Shown: positions 34,552 to 42,944 of the stretch, in pieces
Numbering within the stretch: position 1 is the stretch's first letter
How the letters are laid out: every line of letters starts with the position of its first letter
Assembly (NCBI GenBank): GCA_023425025.1
Contig: JAFADG010000014.1
Span: 16,787-80,786, forward strand
DNA: 64,000 nt
Source: Bacillota bacterium
Lineage (GTDB): Bacteria > Bacillota > Clostridia > Christensenellales > Aristaeellaceae
Direction of reading: 5' to 3'
Position numbers and translations under genes: made by a program
The notes under the pieces: model-generated
What the model was told of the DNA's origin: nothing
The model's database searches: none
Seen by the model: the letters and a program-made list of their open reading frames with translations, nothing else

Positions 34552-34681
34552 TCACACTACTATCGAGGTGTACATTTTGGACGAACCTCCCAGTCCCAAA
34601 GGACCGAAAGCCGATAAAAACTGGTTTCGTGCATGCGCATCAGGGCAAAACGCGGCAATTGTTTTGTCTATGCGCTTTTTT
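34552..34681 (+). promoter_or_regulatory. Structured leader with attenuator hairpin before corC-like gene
   Basis: The leader ends in a strong intrinsic terminator (34635-34681): GCGCAT and ATGCGC outer arms, GGCAAAAC / GTTTTGTC inner arms and a T run, all before the corC start. The upstream part contains paired blocks such as AGTCCC/GGACC-like runs. This is the layout of a transcription-attenuating riboswitch. It does not match the M-box or other classes I can recall in detail. A short TTG-started frame spans it but has no good support. Confidence 0.6.
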
Positions 34682-34733
34682 CGTGCACAAAAAGAACATT
34701 TTGATTTTTTGACAACAGAAAGGAACTGAATCC

Positions 34734-36002
34734 ATGGATCTGAACGCTTTCCCGCTGGTGACAGCCGCCGTGCTGTGCACTTTGCTGTCTGCGTTTTTTT
34801 CTGCCGCCCAGACGGCGCTGGAGGAAATGAACCGCACACGATTAAAGGGGCTGGCCTTCGGCGGGAACATGGCGGCCGAAAAGGCTTTTGCCCTTGTCGA
34901 AAAACAGGAGAAGCTGCATCCCATTCTGCTGCTGGGCGGGCGGCTGGCCTTTCTCCTGGCCGTATCCTTCACGGCGCTTTTGCTTACGAAAAGCCTTGCC
35001 GGCGGCGGCTTCTGGCTGGCGATGCTGCTGATCACACTGGCCATCAGCCTGTTCAATGAGGCCATTCCCAAGGCGCTGGCAAAGGGCAGCCCGGAAGCCT
35101 TTTTGATGCGGACGGCCGGTATACTGCGCGTAGTGCTGACGGTTCTTAAGCCGCTTGGCTTTCTGCACCGCATGTGGATGCTGATCGCGGGCAGGATCGG
35201 CAAACCGGCGGAAGAGCCGCTTTTGATCGAAGACGAGCTGATCACCATGGTGGACGAGGCCCAAAGCGATGGTGACATGGATGAGCACGAGGGCGAATTG
35301 ATCCGCTCGGCCATCGAATTCACCGACCTTGACGCCCGGGACATCCTGACCCCCAGGGTGGATGTGGTGGGTTTGTCCTGCGAAAGCACCATGGAAGAGG
35401 CGAAGGACGCCTTCCTGGAGCACGGCTATTCCCGCCTGCCGGTATACAGGGAGACCATGGACGATATCGTGGGCATATTGCACGAAAAGGATTTTTACGC
35501 CGGTACCCATGATGGGAAAACCAGCGTGGAAGAGATGATGAAGCCGGCGCTGTATGCGCCCGCCACGCTGAAGATCACAAAGCTTTTGCACTTGTTGCAA
35601 GGCAGCAAAAACCATATGGCGGTCATACTCGACGAGTTCGGCGGCACACAAGGCATTGTGACGCTGGAGGATGTGCTGGAGGAACTGGTCGGGGAAATAT
35701 ACGACGAGCACGACGATGTGACGGAAGCCGTGCAAAAGCAGGAGGATGGCAGCCTGCTGATCGACGGCGGCGCGGACCTCAAGGATATGCTGGCGTTTTT
35801 GCATTTGGAAAAGGAATATGAAGCCGATACGGTGGGCGGCTGGGTTGCCGAGGAAATGGGCCAAATCCCCAAGGTGGGGGAAGGCTTTGAGCTTTCCGGC
35901 ATCAAGGTGCAGGCCACCAGGGTGTGGAAGCGCCGCGTGACGCAGGTGCGCATCGTGCTGCCCAAAGACCCGGAGGAGGCCTTGCCCCCGCTGCTGGGAT
36001 AA
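34734..36002 (+). CDS. CorC/CNNM-type membrane protein with CBS domains
   Basis: 422 residues. DUF21 membrane domain (about 1-150, FFSAAQTALEEMNRTRLK), a CBS pair (about 195-310, DILTPRVDVVGLS and SRLPVYRETMDDIVGIL), the strongly conserved DEFGGTQGIVTLEDVLEE and a C-terminal CorC_HlyC domain. Family members export magnesium or cobalt or help in magnesium homeostasis. RBS AAAGGAA. Expression is probably attenuated by the leader RNA. Confidence 0.93.
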   Translation: MDLNAFPLVTAAVLCTLLSAFFSAAQTALEEMNRTRLKGLAFGGNMAAEKAFALVEKQEKLHPILLLGGRLAFLLAVSFTALLLTKSLAGGGFWLAMLLITLAISLFNEAIPKALAKGSPEAFLMRTAGILRVVLTVLKPLGFLHRMWMLIAGRIGKPAEEPLLIEDELITMVDEAQSDGDMDEHEGELIRSAIEFTDLDARDILTPRVDVVGLSCESTMEEAKDAFLEHGYSRLPVYRETMDDIVGILHEKDFYAGTHDGKTSVEEMMKPALYAPATLKITKLLHLLQGSKNHMAVILDEFGGTQGIVTLEDVLEELVGEIYDEHDDVTEAVQKQEDGSLLIDGGADLKDMLAFLHLEKEYEADTVGGWVAEEMGQIPKVGEGFELSGIKVQATRVWKRRVTQVRIVLPKDPEEALPPLLG

Positions 36003-36036
36003 CAGGCGGTTTTTACAGGCGGCTGTATGCTTGTCC

Positions 36037-36065
36037 TTGTACACAGATATGGAAAATGTTATAAT
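36037..36065 (+). promoter_or_regulatory. Promoter of secreted protein gene
   Basis: TTGTAC (36037-36042), 17-base spacer, TATAAT (36060-36065). Confidence 0.7.
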
Positions 36066-36104
36066 AGGGCGGTACAAATGCTTCGGAAAGGAGCGGATAA
36101 AGTA

Positions 36105-37367
36105 ATGAAAAAGCATTCTAATATCATACTCCGCCTGGTTGCGGTAGCAATGGCGGCCCTTCTCTTTTTGCCAGCCGCCCAGGCTGAAACGGTAACGTCG
36201 GGCAGCGTGCAGTTTACCGTTGCGGATTATGGTTTCCCTGCCGGCTTACAGGCGGTGGTGCCTACGGCCGGCCATCAATTCCTGTCGGTGAATCTGACCA
36301 TGAAGACGGCGGCGGAAGCGCCCGAAATCGCCGGTCCGGAGCAATATTTCCTTGCTGTGGACGAAAGGGGCCGCGCTTACGCGCCGATGCTGTATAATGG
36401 CAGCTCCAGCTTTACGGCCTCGCTTGCGCCCGGTGAAAAAAACCTGCGGCTGCTCTTTGAGGTGCCCAATGCCGCCGCCGTATATCAACTGGCAGTGCTC
36501 GATGCGCCGGGCGGCAGCGTTGCGGGCCTGATGAACCTTGGCAAAAGCTCCGGCGCCGTATCGGCCAATGACGTGCAGCCATTGGCCGTGCTGCCGGCGG
36601 AAGGGTACGAGATCGCGGTGTATGGGGTGACCCAAAGCAGGACGGCGTTTTTGGACAATGTGCCCGCCGGCATGAAATATGTTTGGGTTGACGCGGCGCT
36701 CACCGGCACGGGCACCGAAAAGACGGCGGCGCAGCTCGCATCCGCCCTTACGATTTTGGGCGGCGAAAAGGCAGTGGGCGGCGTCGTACCCACCCGGGCC
36801 AGCGGCCTGCTGGCGCTGGCCAATGTTAAGCTGGGCGGGCAGCTGCCTGCCGTACGGGGATATGTATGCTATCTTGTTCCCGAAAGCCTGTCGGAATTAA
36901 GCGGGCTGACGGATGGAAAGGCCGTTTTGGCCCAGGCTCTGCCCATCGGCGGAGAACTGAAGGAGGCGGGATTCGCGCAGCTTGACGCGGACGGCGCCTA
37001 TCATCAGGCGGGCTGGAAGGTTACGATTCATGGCATGCGCCTTGCGGACAAGGGCGCGCTGAATCCGCCGGCCGGCAGCAAATACGTGATCGTGAACCTG
37101 ACGGTCAGCAACCGGTCCACCCAGAACCTGACGGTTTCCAGCGAGCTGGCGTTTGCCATGACGGACGCGCAGGGAAACGAATTGACGCAGGCATGGTTTT
37201 CGGACTTTGCTGATACGCTAGACAAAACGCTTTTGCCCAGCGAGTCGGTATCCGGTGAAATCGCCTTCCTGCTGCCCGACGGCGTAAAGCCCGGCGTCAT
37301 GCGGGTCCACTTGAATATGCTTGGGGAACCGCTGCTCATTGACGCGTCCAGTTATCTTGCGCAATAA
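36105..37367 (+). CDS. Secreted protein with repeated DUF4352-like beta domains
   Basis: 420 residues with a clear signal peptide (cleavage at AQA, about residue 27). The mature part is beta-rich and appears to contain an initial domain and two more related modules, e.g. QFLSVNLTMKTAAEAPEIAG and KYVIVNLTVSNRSTQNLTVS. These resemble immunoglobulin-like DUF4352 modules of cell-surface proteins. No anchor or catalytic motif. RBS AAAGGAG. Confidence 0.75.
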   Translation: MKKHSNIILRLVAVAMAALLFLPAAQAETVTSGSVQFTVADYGFPAGLQAVVPTAGHQFLSVNLTMKTAAEAPEIAGPEQYFLAVDERGRAYAPMLYNGSSSFTASLAPGEKNLRLLFEVPNAAAVYQLAVLDAPGGSVAGLMNLGKSSGAVSANDVQPLAVLPAEGYEIAVYGVTQSRTAFLDNVPAGMKYVWVDAALTGTGTEKTAAQLASALTILGGEKAVGGVVPTRASGLLALANVKLGGQLPAVRGYVCYLVPESLSELSGLTDGKAVLAQALPIGGELKEAGFAQLDADGAYHQAGWKVTIHGMRLADKGALNPPAGSKYVIVNLTVSNRSTQNLTVSSELAFAMTDAQGNELTQAWFSDFADTLDKTLLPSESVSGEIAFLLPDGVKPGVMRVHLNMLGEPLLIDASSYLAQ

Positions 37368-37381
37368 AGGAGAAATTGTTC

Positions 37382-37510
37382 ATGGCTGTTGCATCGAAAA
37401 AAAGGGCGGCCCGCAAAGTGGTTGTTGTCCGTGTCATCTGCCTTGTGATGGTGATATTGCTGGTAATACCGCTTTTGCTGTCCACACTGCTGACCGGCAT
37501 GCCCTGGTAA
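37382..37510 (+). CDS. Small single-helix membrane protein
   Basis: 42 residues: a Lys/Arg-rich start (MAVASKKRAARKVVVVR) and one membrane helix (ICLVMVILLVIPLLLSTLL), ending TGMPW. Preceded by AAAGGAG 9 bases from the ATG and only 14 bases after the secreted protein gene, so likely cotranscribed. Orientation by the positive-inside rule places the N-terminus in the cytoplasm. Role unknown. Confidence 0.75.
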   Translation: MAVASKKRAARKVVVVRVICLVMVILLVIPLLLSTLLTGMPW

Positions 37511-37563
37511 GGGAGAAAGCGTACCGCTGCCGGCAATGAATGCAAAAGATCAGAAGAAGATTA

Positions 37564-37606
37564 AAAACAGGCAGGATCGATGAACCATCGTCCTGCTTGT
37601 TTTTGT
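37564..37606 (+). terminator. Terminator after the small membrane protein
   Basis: AAAACA-GGCAGGA and TCCTGCTTGTTTTT arms, loop about 14 bases. Confidence 0.75.
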
Positions 37607-37660
37607 AAACGCGATTGTTTGCAGCCATACCATAATGTGGCGGAGATCATCACTCCATGC

Positions 37661-39040
37661 TTATATGACTTTTGCAAAGGTTACGCTGTCCAGATTGATG
37701 ACAGCCGCGGCCTCGCCCTGCGACCTGGTAAACTGTATGCGGGCAAAGGCGGCGTTTAAGGGCGGCCGCTCGGTAAAGGCGGTATACACCTGCCATTGGG
37801 CCGCCGTTTGAACCGTTTGGGCAACGTTCAGGCTGGCGCCCAGGCCGATTTCCTGGCCGTTCCGATCCAGCCAATGCACCTGGGCCAGCACCTGGCCGTT
37901 GGCGGCTTCCCCGCCGGAAAAGCGCAGCGCGAAATTGAGCAGGAAGTATCCCAGAAACGCCATTCTTGGCAGCTCCACGGTCTGGAAGATATACGCGCCG
38001 TCGGCGGAAAGGCCGGCGCTGAATGCGCCGATATAGGTGTTTACATTGTCGGCGGTGACGCCGTCGGTTGCCCAGCCCTCCAATTGCAGGGCAAAGCCGG
38101 GATTTACAAGCAGGTTGGCGGAGTCAAGCCGCACAAACACCACCTGATCCAGCTTCACGGCAAGCGGCACGGTGCCGTTGTAAAGAAGCTCTATGCTGGC
38201 GGCCGCGGCGCCAAGCGGGGCGGGGGTGGTCAATTGGACAATATTCAGATAATTGCCCTGCTGGCCGAGGGTCGCCGCGCCGACAAGAACATCGACGGCA
38301 GGATCGCCGATGGGCGTGCCCAGAATGTTCAGCCAGCGGACAATGACCTGCACAGGGGCGTTGGCTGCCTGGCAGGCAAAGGCCAAGAGATATGCCGAGC
38401 CGGCGGTGGACAGCCGCAGCGGGATGAATTGGCTGACGCCGCCCGCCACGGCTTGCGGATCAGCCGCCGCTGCCGCCGCGCCCGCAAAGGGGAGGGCAAA
38501 AACGGGGGTAAAGTTTCCCGCGGCCCAATTCTCCAGACCGTATTCAAAGCTGGGGTTCTGAACAAGATTGGGCGTACTGACGGATGCCAGGTTGACAAGG
38601 TCCAGGATCACGGGGATATCGCTCTGGCCCTTGCTGAAAAGCAGCTTTGCCCATACGGCGCCAAAGGGCGGCGTATCGGTCACATCAAAGTACGTGATGC
38701 GTACATTGCTGATAGCGCTGGCCGGTATAAACGCGCGAAGGCCCGTGCCCAGCACGTTGAAATCGGTATCCAGCCACAAAACCTCCGCCGTCAGGCTGCC
38801 GGCGCCGGCTGCCTCCTGGGCATAGGCGATAAAGCTCAAGAACAGGGGACTGTGCGCAAAGGGCGGCAGGGCCACTACCTGGTACAGGCTGCCCACGCCT
38901 GCAAAAAGCCCGGCGGCCTGGGTGCCCTCGGCGGGGGAAGAGTTGATAATGCCCGCGTTATCCGCCTGCCAAAAGGACAATCCGGCCTCAAAGCTTGCGT
39001 TTTGCAATAGATTGCCGAATCGTGGTTTGATCAATGCCAT
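37661..39040 (-). CDS. Protein of three tandem carbohydrate-binding-like beta domains
   Basis: 459 residues, no signal peptide or membrane helix. Three repeats of about 145 residues each start with the same pattern: NLLQNASFEAGLSFWQ, NLVQNPSFEYGLENWA and NLLVNPGFALQLEGWA, and each ends in a strand like VILDLVNLASV or INLDSVTFAKV. This is the jelly-roll CBM-like fold seen in NTTRR-F1-type spore surface proteins of Firmicutes. Ala-rich loops. Start MALIKP is 6 bases after GGGAGG. A spore coat or exosporium role is an inference. Confidence 0.72.
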   Translation of the reverse strand: MALIKPRFGNLLQNASFEAGLSFWQADNAGIINSSPAEGTQAAGLFAGVGSLYQVVALPPFAHSPLFLSFIAYAQEAAGAGSLTAEVLWLDTDFNVLGTGLRAFIPASAISNVRITYFDVTDTPPFGAVWAKLLFSKGQSDIPVILDLVNLASVSTPNLVQNPSFEYGLENWAAGNFTPVFALPFAGAAAAAADPQAVAGGVSQFIPLRLSTAGSAYLLAFACQAANAPVQVIVRWLNILGTPIGDPAVDVLVGAATLGQQGNYLNIVQLTTPAPLGAAAASIELLYNGTVPLAVKLDQVVFVRLDSANLLVNPGFALQLEGWATDGVTADNVNTYIGAFSAGLSADGAYIFQTVELPRMAFLGYFLLNFALRFSGGEAANGQVLAQVHWLDRNGQEIGLGASLNVAQTVQTAAQWQVYTAFTERPPLNAAFARIQFTRSQGEAAAVINLDSVTFAKVI

Positions 39041-39278
39041 GAAAATGCCTCCCATGTGGTCTTTGAATCAAAACAGGTTCCGCTATATTGTATTTCTTCA
39101 TACGAAAGGCGGTGCGGGAAGCGCGGCTGCAGATACACGAATCATTTTTTTACCGCAAGGCTTTGTAACCTGATCACAGAATCGCCGCGGTACGTGAAAA
39201 GATTGATGAATCCCGCTTGAAAATGGGTATAAAATAGACAGGGCGATTTCAGCCCGACCATTTTTAGGAGGGAAGAGC

Positions 39279-39701
39279 ATGTTACCCAAAGTGGCCTTTA
39301 TTTGCACACATAACGCCAAACGCAGCCAGATCGCGCAGGCACTGGGGCGGCATTTGGCAAGCGACGTATTCGAAAGCTATTCCGGCGGAACGGAAATAAA
39401 AGATACAATCAACCCTGATGCCGTGCGCCTGATGAAGGAAATGTACGGCATCGATATGGAGAAAGACCAAAAGCCCAAGCTGATCGGCGCCTTGCCGCCG
39501 GTGGATATCGTGGTTGCCACTGGATGCGGCGAGGCTTGTCCCTTCCTCCCTTGCAGATACATGGAGCATTGGGAGTTTGAAGGGGAAAGCGGCGAGGGGG
39601 ATGAAGCGCTCCGCGCACTGATCCGCGCCACGGAAGAAAAGATACTGGACTTGAAGGAACGGGTGAAAAGCGGCGTTGTTTTTGAGGAGGTTCTTTTCTG
39701 A
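39279..39701 (+). CDS. arsC: Arsenate reductase, thioredoxin-coupled LMW-phosphatase type
   Basis: 140 residues. P-loop CTHNAKRS with nucleophile Cys9 (CX5R), and the redox relay cysteines Cys83, Cys87 and Cys92 in TGCGEACPFLPC. This matches the Staphylococcus aureus pI258 type, which reduces arsenate to arsenite using thioredoxin. RBS GGAGG. Convergent with the ACR3 exporter gene. Confidence 0.9.
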   Translation: MLPKVAFICTHNAKRSQIAQALGRHLASDVFESYSGGTEIKDTINPDAVRLMKEMYGIDMEKDQKPKLIGALPPVDIVVATGCGEACPFLPCRYMEHWEFEGESGEGDEALRALIRATEEKILDLKERVKSGVVFEEVLF

Positions 39702-39770
39702 TATGGATGGGGCCAACACCAAAGCAGCACACGGAAATGAATTGCCCAGCGCTTTATTGTAAGCAAAATC

Positions 39771-39796
39771 CCCGGCAAAGCCGGGGATTTTGCTTA
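39771..39796. terminator. Bidirectional terminator between arsC and acr3
   Basis: Perfect AAAATCCCCGGC / GCCGGGGATTTT hairpin with AAA loop. Confidence 0.85.
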
Positions 39797-39805
39797 CAAC
39801 AGTCA

Positions 39806-40870
39806 TTACCTGTTATCAGCCGCTGGCTGAGGAAACCATTGTTTTGTGTTGTTGGCAATCCGAACGAGGATCAGCATCACCGGCACTTCCGTAAGCACGC
39901 CCACAATCGTCGCCAGCGCGGCGGGGGAGGATGAGCCGAACAGGGAAATGGCTACGGCAACCGACAGCTCGAAAAAGTTGGATGCGCCGATCATCCCTGC
40001 AGGCGCCGCCACATTATGGGGGAGTTTCAGCCATCTGGAGGCAAGGTACGCGATAAAGAAAATAAGGAATGTCTGAAGGATCAGCGGCACGGCAATCAAA
40101 AGGATGTGCAGGGGATTTTTCAAAATGACATCGCCCTGGAACGAAAAGATAATGATCAATGTAAGCAGCAGCCCGGCGACGGTCACGTGGTCGAATTTGG
40201 GTATGAACCGCTTTTCAAAATATTCCAGTCCCTTGTTTTTGATCATCAGCGTCCTTGTCAGGATGCCGCCTGCCAGGGGGATGACCACAAACAGGACCAC
40301 GGACAAAAGCAGCGTATCCCAGGGCACGGTCAGGCCGCTGACGCCCAGCAAAAAGGCGACAATGGGCGTAAAAGCAAGCAATATGATCAAGTCGTTGGTC
40401 GCGACCTGCACCACGGTATACGCCGGGCTGCCCTTGGTCAGATGGCTCCACACAAAGACCATCGCGGTGCACGGAGCCGCGCCCAGCAGCACCGCTCCCG
40501 CAAGATATTCCCTGGCCAGGTCAGCGGGTATGAGTGCTTTGAACAGAACATAGAAGAAAAACATCGCGATACCGTACATGGTAAACGGCTTGATCAGCCA
40601 ATTGGTCACCCATGTCACATAAAGCCCCTTCGGATTCTTGCCCACATTCCTGATGCTGGCGAAATCGACCTTCATCATCATGGGATAAATCATCAGCCAG
40701 ATCAATATGGCGATGGGGATCGATACTTGGGCGTACTCAAACCTGCCCAGGAGCGCAGGCACCCCCGGCAGGAATTTTCCAATCAACACGCCCGCCGCCA
40801 TGCACAGGAGCACCCATACCGTCAGATACTTCTCAAAAAAGCCGATGCCTTGTGGTTTTTCCCTGTCCAT
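39806..40870 (-). CDS. acr3: Arsenite efflux permease, ACR3 family
   Basis: 354 residues, ten membrane segments. Conserved family Cys lies in GAAPCTAMVFVW, and the ion-path Glu in FFELSVAVAISLFG. Opening FFEKYLTVWVLLCMAAGVLIG is typical. Expels arsenite produced by ArsC. Last gene of the minus strand ars operon, 18 bases after the CoA-disulfide reductase gene. Confidence 0.94.
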   Translation of the reverse strand: MDREKPQGIGFFEKYLTVWVLLCMAAGVLIGKFLPGVPALLGRFEYAQVSIPIAILIWLMIYPMMMKVDFASIRNVGKNPKGLYVTWVTNWLIKPFTMYGIAMFFFYVLFKALIPADLAREYLAGAVLLGAAPCTAMVFVWSHLTKGSPAYTVVQVATNDLIILLAFTPIVAFLLGVSGLTVPWDTLLLSVVLFVVIPLAGGILTRTLMIKNKGLEYFEKRFIPKFDHVTVAGLLLTLIIIFSFQGDVILKNPLHILLIAVPLILQTFLIFFIAYLASRWLKLPHNVAAPAGMIGASNFFELSVAVAISLFGSSSPAALATIVGVLTEVPVMLILVRIANNTKQWFPQPAADNR

Positions 40871-40888
40871 TGCCTTTCCCTCCGCAAT

Positions 40889-42538
40889 TTAGTCCCGCTT
40901 GCCGGCATGCTGTTTATTATATTGCTTTTGCCCGCCGGATAAGGTATAGACCCGCTTGAAACCTTTATTGAGCAGAATGCCCTGCGCCGCGTTTCCGGTG
41001 ACGCCCTTGTTGCAGTAGGTGACCGCAATGGTATCGCTGTTAAGATCCCCGGCGGCGTCCCTCAATTTTTCATGCGGGATGCTCCGGGCGGTTTCGATAT
41101 GGTCCTTCTCATACTGCGCAACAACCCTTGCGTCAATGAGCGCATACTTTTCGCCGGACGCAATCAAAACATCCAGTTCCTGTGCCGTCATCAGCGGCCT
41201 GCTCCCATGGATCGCGTTGTCCAGAATCATCCCCGTATACATGACCGGGTCCTTGGTCGTGGAAAAGGGCGGGGCATAGGCCAGGTCCAAGTGAAACAGG
41301 TCTTCCGCCTTTGCTTTGAGGGTAATCGCCGTTGCAAATACGTCGATCCTTTTATCCACGCCGTCAAAGCCCACAATCTGCGCGCCAAGCAGGCGGCCTG
41401 TGGCTTTATCGGCAATGCCCTTGATCACCATTTCTCTGCCGCCCATATATTCAGGTTTGTCCGGCTTGATGTTGTGGCACACCGCCGCGTCATAGCCCTG
41501 CTCGGTGGCTTCCCGCTGGGAGAGCCCGGTTTGGGCAACCGTCATATCAAAGATTCTGAAAATGCCTGTTCCAAGGATGCCCCGAAATTCCAAAGCGCCG
41601 CCGGTGATGCTGTCCCCGGCAATTCTTCCGGTCTTGTTGGCGGTGGAGCCCAACGGGCGGTAGACGGGCTTTTGCGTGACAACATGAAATTGCTCCGAAC
41701 AGTCGCCGCAGGCATAGATGTCCGGCAGATTCGTCTGCATTTTCGTATTTACGCGGATCGCCCCGGCAACACCCAATGCTATTCCGGCTATTGCCGCCAG
41801 TTCCGAATTGGGCCGCACGCCGGTGGACAGAAGAACCATGTCCGCGCCGATTTCCCTGCCGTCGGACAGAACAACGCATTTCTCTTTGATTTCAGAAGCC
41901 GTGACGCCAGTCAGCACAGGCACTCCGTGCTTTTTAAGATGCGCCTGCACATATACCGCCATGTCGCTGTCCAGCCCCGGCGTTACCTGCGGAAGCTTCT
42001 CCAGCAGCGTCACCTGCATGCCGAGTTTCTTGAGGTTTTCACACACTTCCAGGCCAATAAACCCTGTGCCGATAATCACGGCGGATTTGGGCGGCCGCGC
42101 GTCGATGAAGGTTTTGATGCGGTGCATATCGCCTATATTGCGCAAGGTAAATACATGCGCAAGATCCGAACCCTGGATGGGGGGCAGGACCGCCCTGGCC
42201 CCGGTTGCGAGGATGAGCTTGTCATAGCGGTCAACAAACATTTCGCCGGTGGACAGATTCCTTACGTCCAGCGTCTTTTCCGCCGGGTCTATGGAAAGAA
42301 CCTCGTGCAGCGTGTGGATGTCCACATTGTACTTGGCTTTAAAAAACGCCGGGCTGCGGGGCGTCAGTTCGTCAGCGCTAGGTATTTCGCCGCCCAGGTA
42401 ATAGGGCATGCCGCACCCGGAATAGGAAATATAGCTGCCCTTCTCATAGATGACGATTTGCGCATCCTCCGTGTTCCGCCTTGCTTTGGCCGCTGCGGAG
42501 GTTCCCGCGGCAACCGCGCCGATGATCACAATCCGCAT
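40889..42538 (-). CDS. CoA-disulfide reductase / rhodanese fusion
   Basis: 549 residues. FAD-binding GAVAAGTSAAAKARR, active-site Cys42 in SYSGCGMPYYLGG, and an NAD-binding VIIGTGFIGLEVCENL core, then the dimerisation domain. A C-terminal rhodanese domain (from about residue 455) has the active Cys509 in YCNKGVTG. Such CoADR-RHD enzymes reduce CoA persulfides or polysulfides. In an ars operon it may supply thiol reduction; this is inferred. It lies 18 bases after arsR. Confidence 0.92.
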   Translation of the reverse strand: MRIVIIGAVAAGTSAAAKARRNTEDAQIVIYEKGSYISYSGCGMPYYLGGEIPSADELTPRSPAFFKAKYNVDIHTLHEVLSIDPAEKTLDVRNLSTGEMFVDRYDKLILATGARAVLPPIQGSDLAHVFTLRNIGDMHRIKTFIDARPPKSAVIIGTGFIGLEVCENLKKLGMQVTLLEKLPQVTPGLDSDMAVYVQAHLKKHGVPVLTGVTASEIKEKCVVLSDGREIGADMVLLSTGVRPNSELAAIAGIALGVAGAIRVNTKMQTNLPDIYACGDCSEQFHVVTQKPVYRPLGSTANKTGRIAGDSITGGALEFRGILGTGIFRIFDMTVAQTGLSQREATEQGYDAAVCHNIKPDKPEYMGGREMVIKGIADKATGRLLGAQIVGFDGVDKRIDVFATAITLKAKAEDLFHLDLAYAPPFSTTKDPVMYTGMILDNAIHGSRPLMTAQELDVLIASGEKYALIDARVVAQYEKDHIETARSIPHEKLRDAAGDLNSDTIAVTYCNKGVTGNAAQGILLNKGFKRVYTLSGGQKQYNKQHAGKRD

Positions 42539-42556
42539 AACGTTCTCTCCTTTCCC

Positions 42557-42874
42557 TTATTCGCAGTCGCATGCTCCGGCTATATCAAGGACCACTGCCG
42601 ATTCCAGCATTGCCGCCAACAGGCTTTGGGCTGTCTCGCATCCCCTTTTGCTGAGGGAATAGTTCATCCACTTTCCGTCGCGGCGGCAGTTGACGATGCC
42701 GGATTCACAAAGGATTTTCATATGGTGTGAAAGCGTCGATTGGGAAATATCCATATCCGCCAAGAGGTCGCAGGCACACTTTTCTCCATCGTGAAGCATT
42801 TCAACGATCATCAGGCGGTTAGGGTCACAAAGCGCCTTGAATACCTTGGCAGTTTCCAAATGCCGTTCTTCCAA
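42557..42874 (-). CDS. arsR: ArsR family arsenite-responsive repressor
   Basis: 105 residues from a TTG start 6 bases after GAGGTG. Winged helix STLSHHMKILCESGIVNCRRDGKWMNY, with the ArsR metal-site helix EKCACDLLADM and further cysteines at the end (GACDCE). Represses the ars operon until arsenite binds. The longer frame upstream belongs to the decayed permease and is rejected. Confidence 0.9.
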   Translation of the reverse strand: MEERHLETAKVFKALCDPNRLMIVEMLHDGEKCACDLLADMDISQSTLSHHMKILCESGIVNCRRDGKWMNYSLSKRGCETAQSLLAAMLESAVVLDIAGACDCE

Positions 42875-42910
42875 GCAATCCACCTCACATTCATGGATGT
42901 CGATATCAAC

Positions 42911-42939
42911 ATTATAGGCGATACATCGATAAATATCAA
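42911..42939 (-). promoter_or_regulatory. ars operon promoter
   Basis: Minus strand TTGATA (42934-42939), 17-base spacer, TATAAT (42911-42916). AT-rich words ATCGAT, ATATCAA and GATATCAA flank and fill it, plausible ArsR contact sites. Confidence 0.7.
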
Positions 42940-42944
42940 TATGT

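Noticed and set aside
34576..34729. Leader peptide frame before the corC-like gene
   Set aside because: TTG start with a poor RBS; the frame passes through the terminator hairpin and lacks a run of regulatory codons, so the structure is better explained as RNA control.
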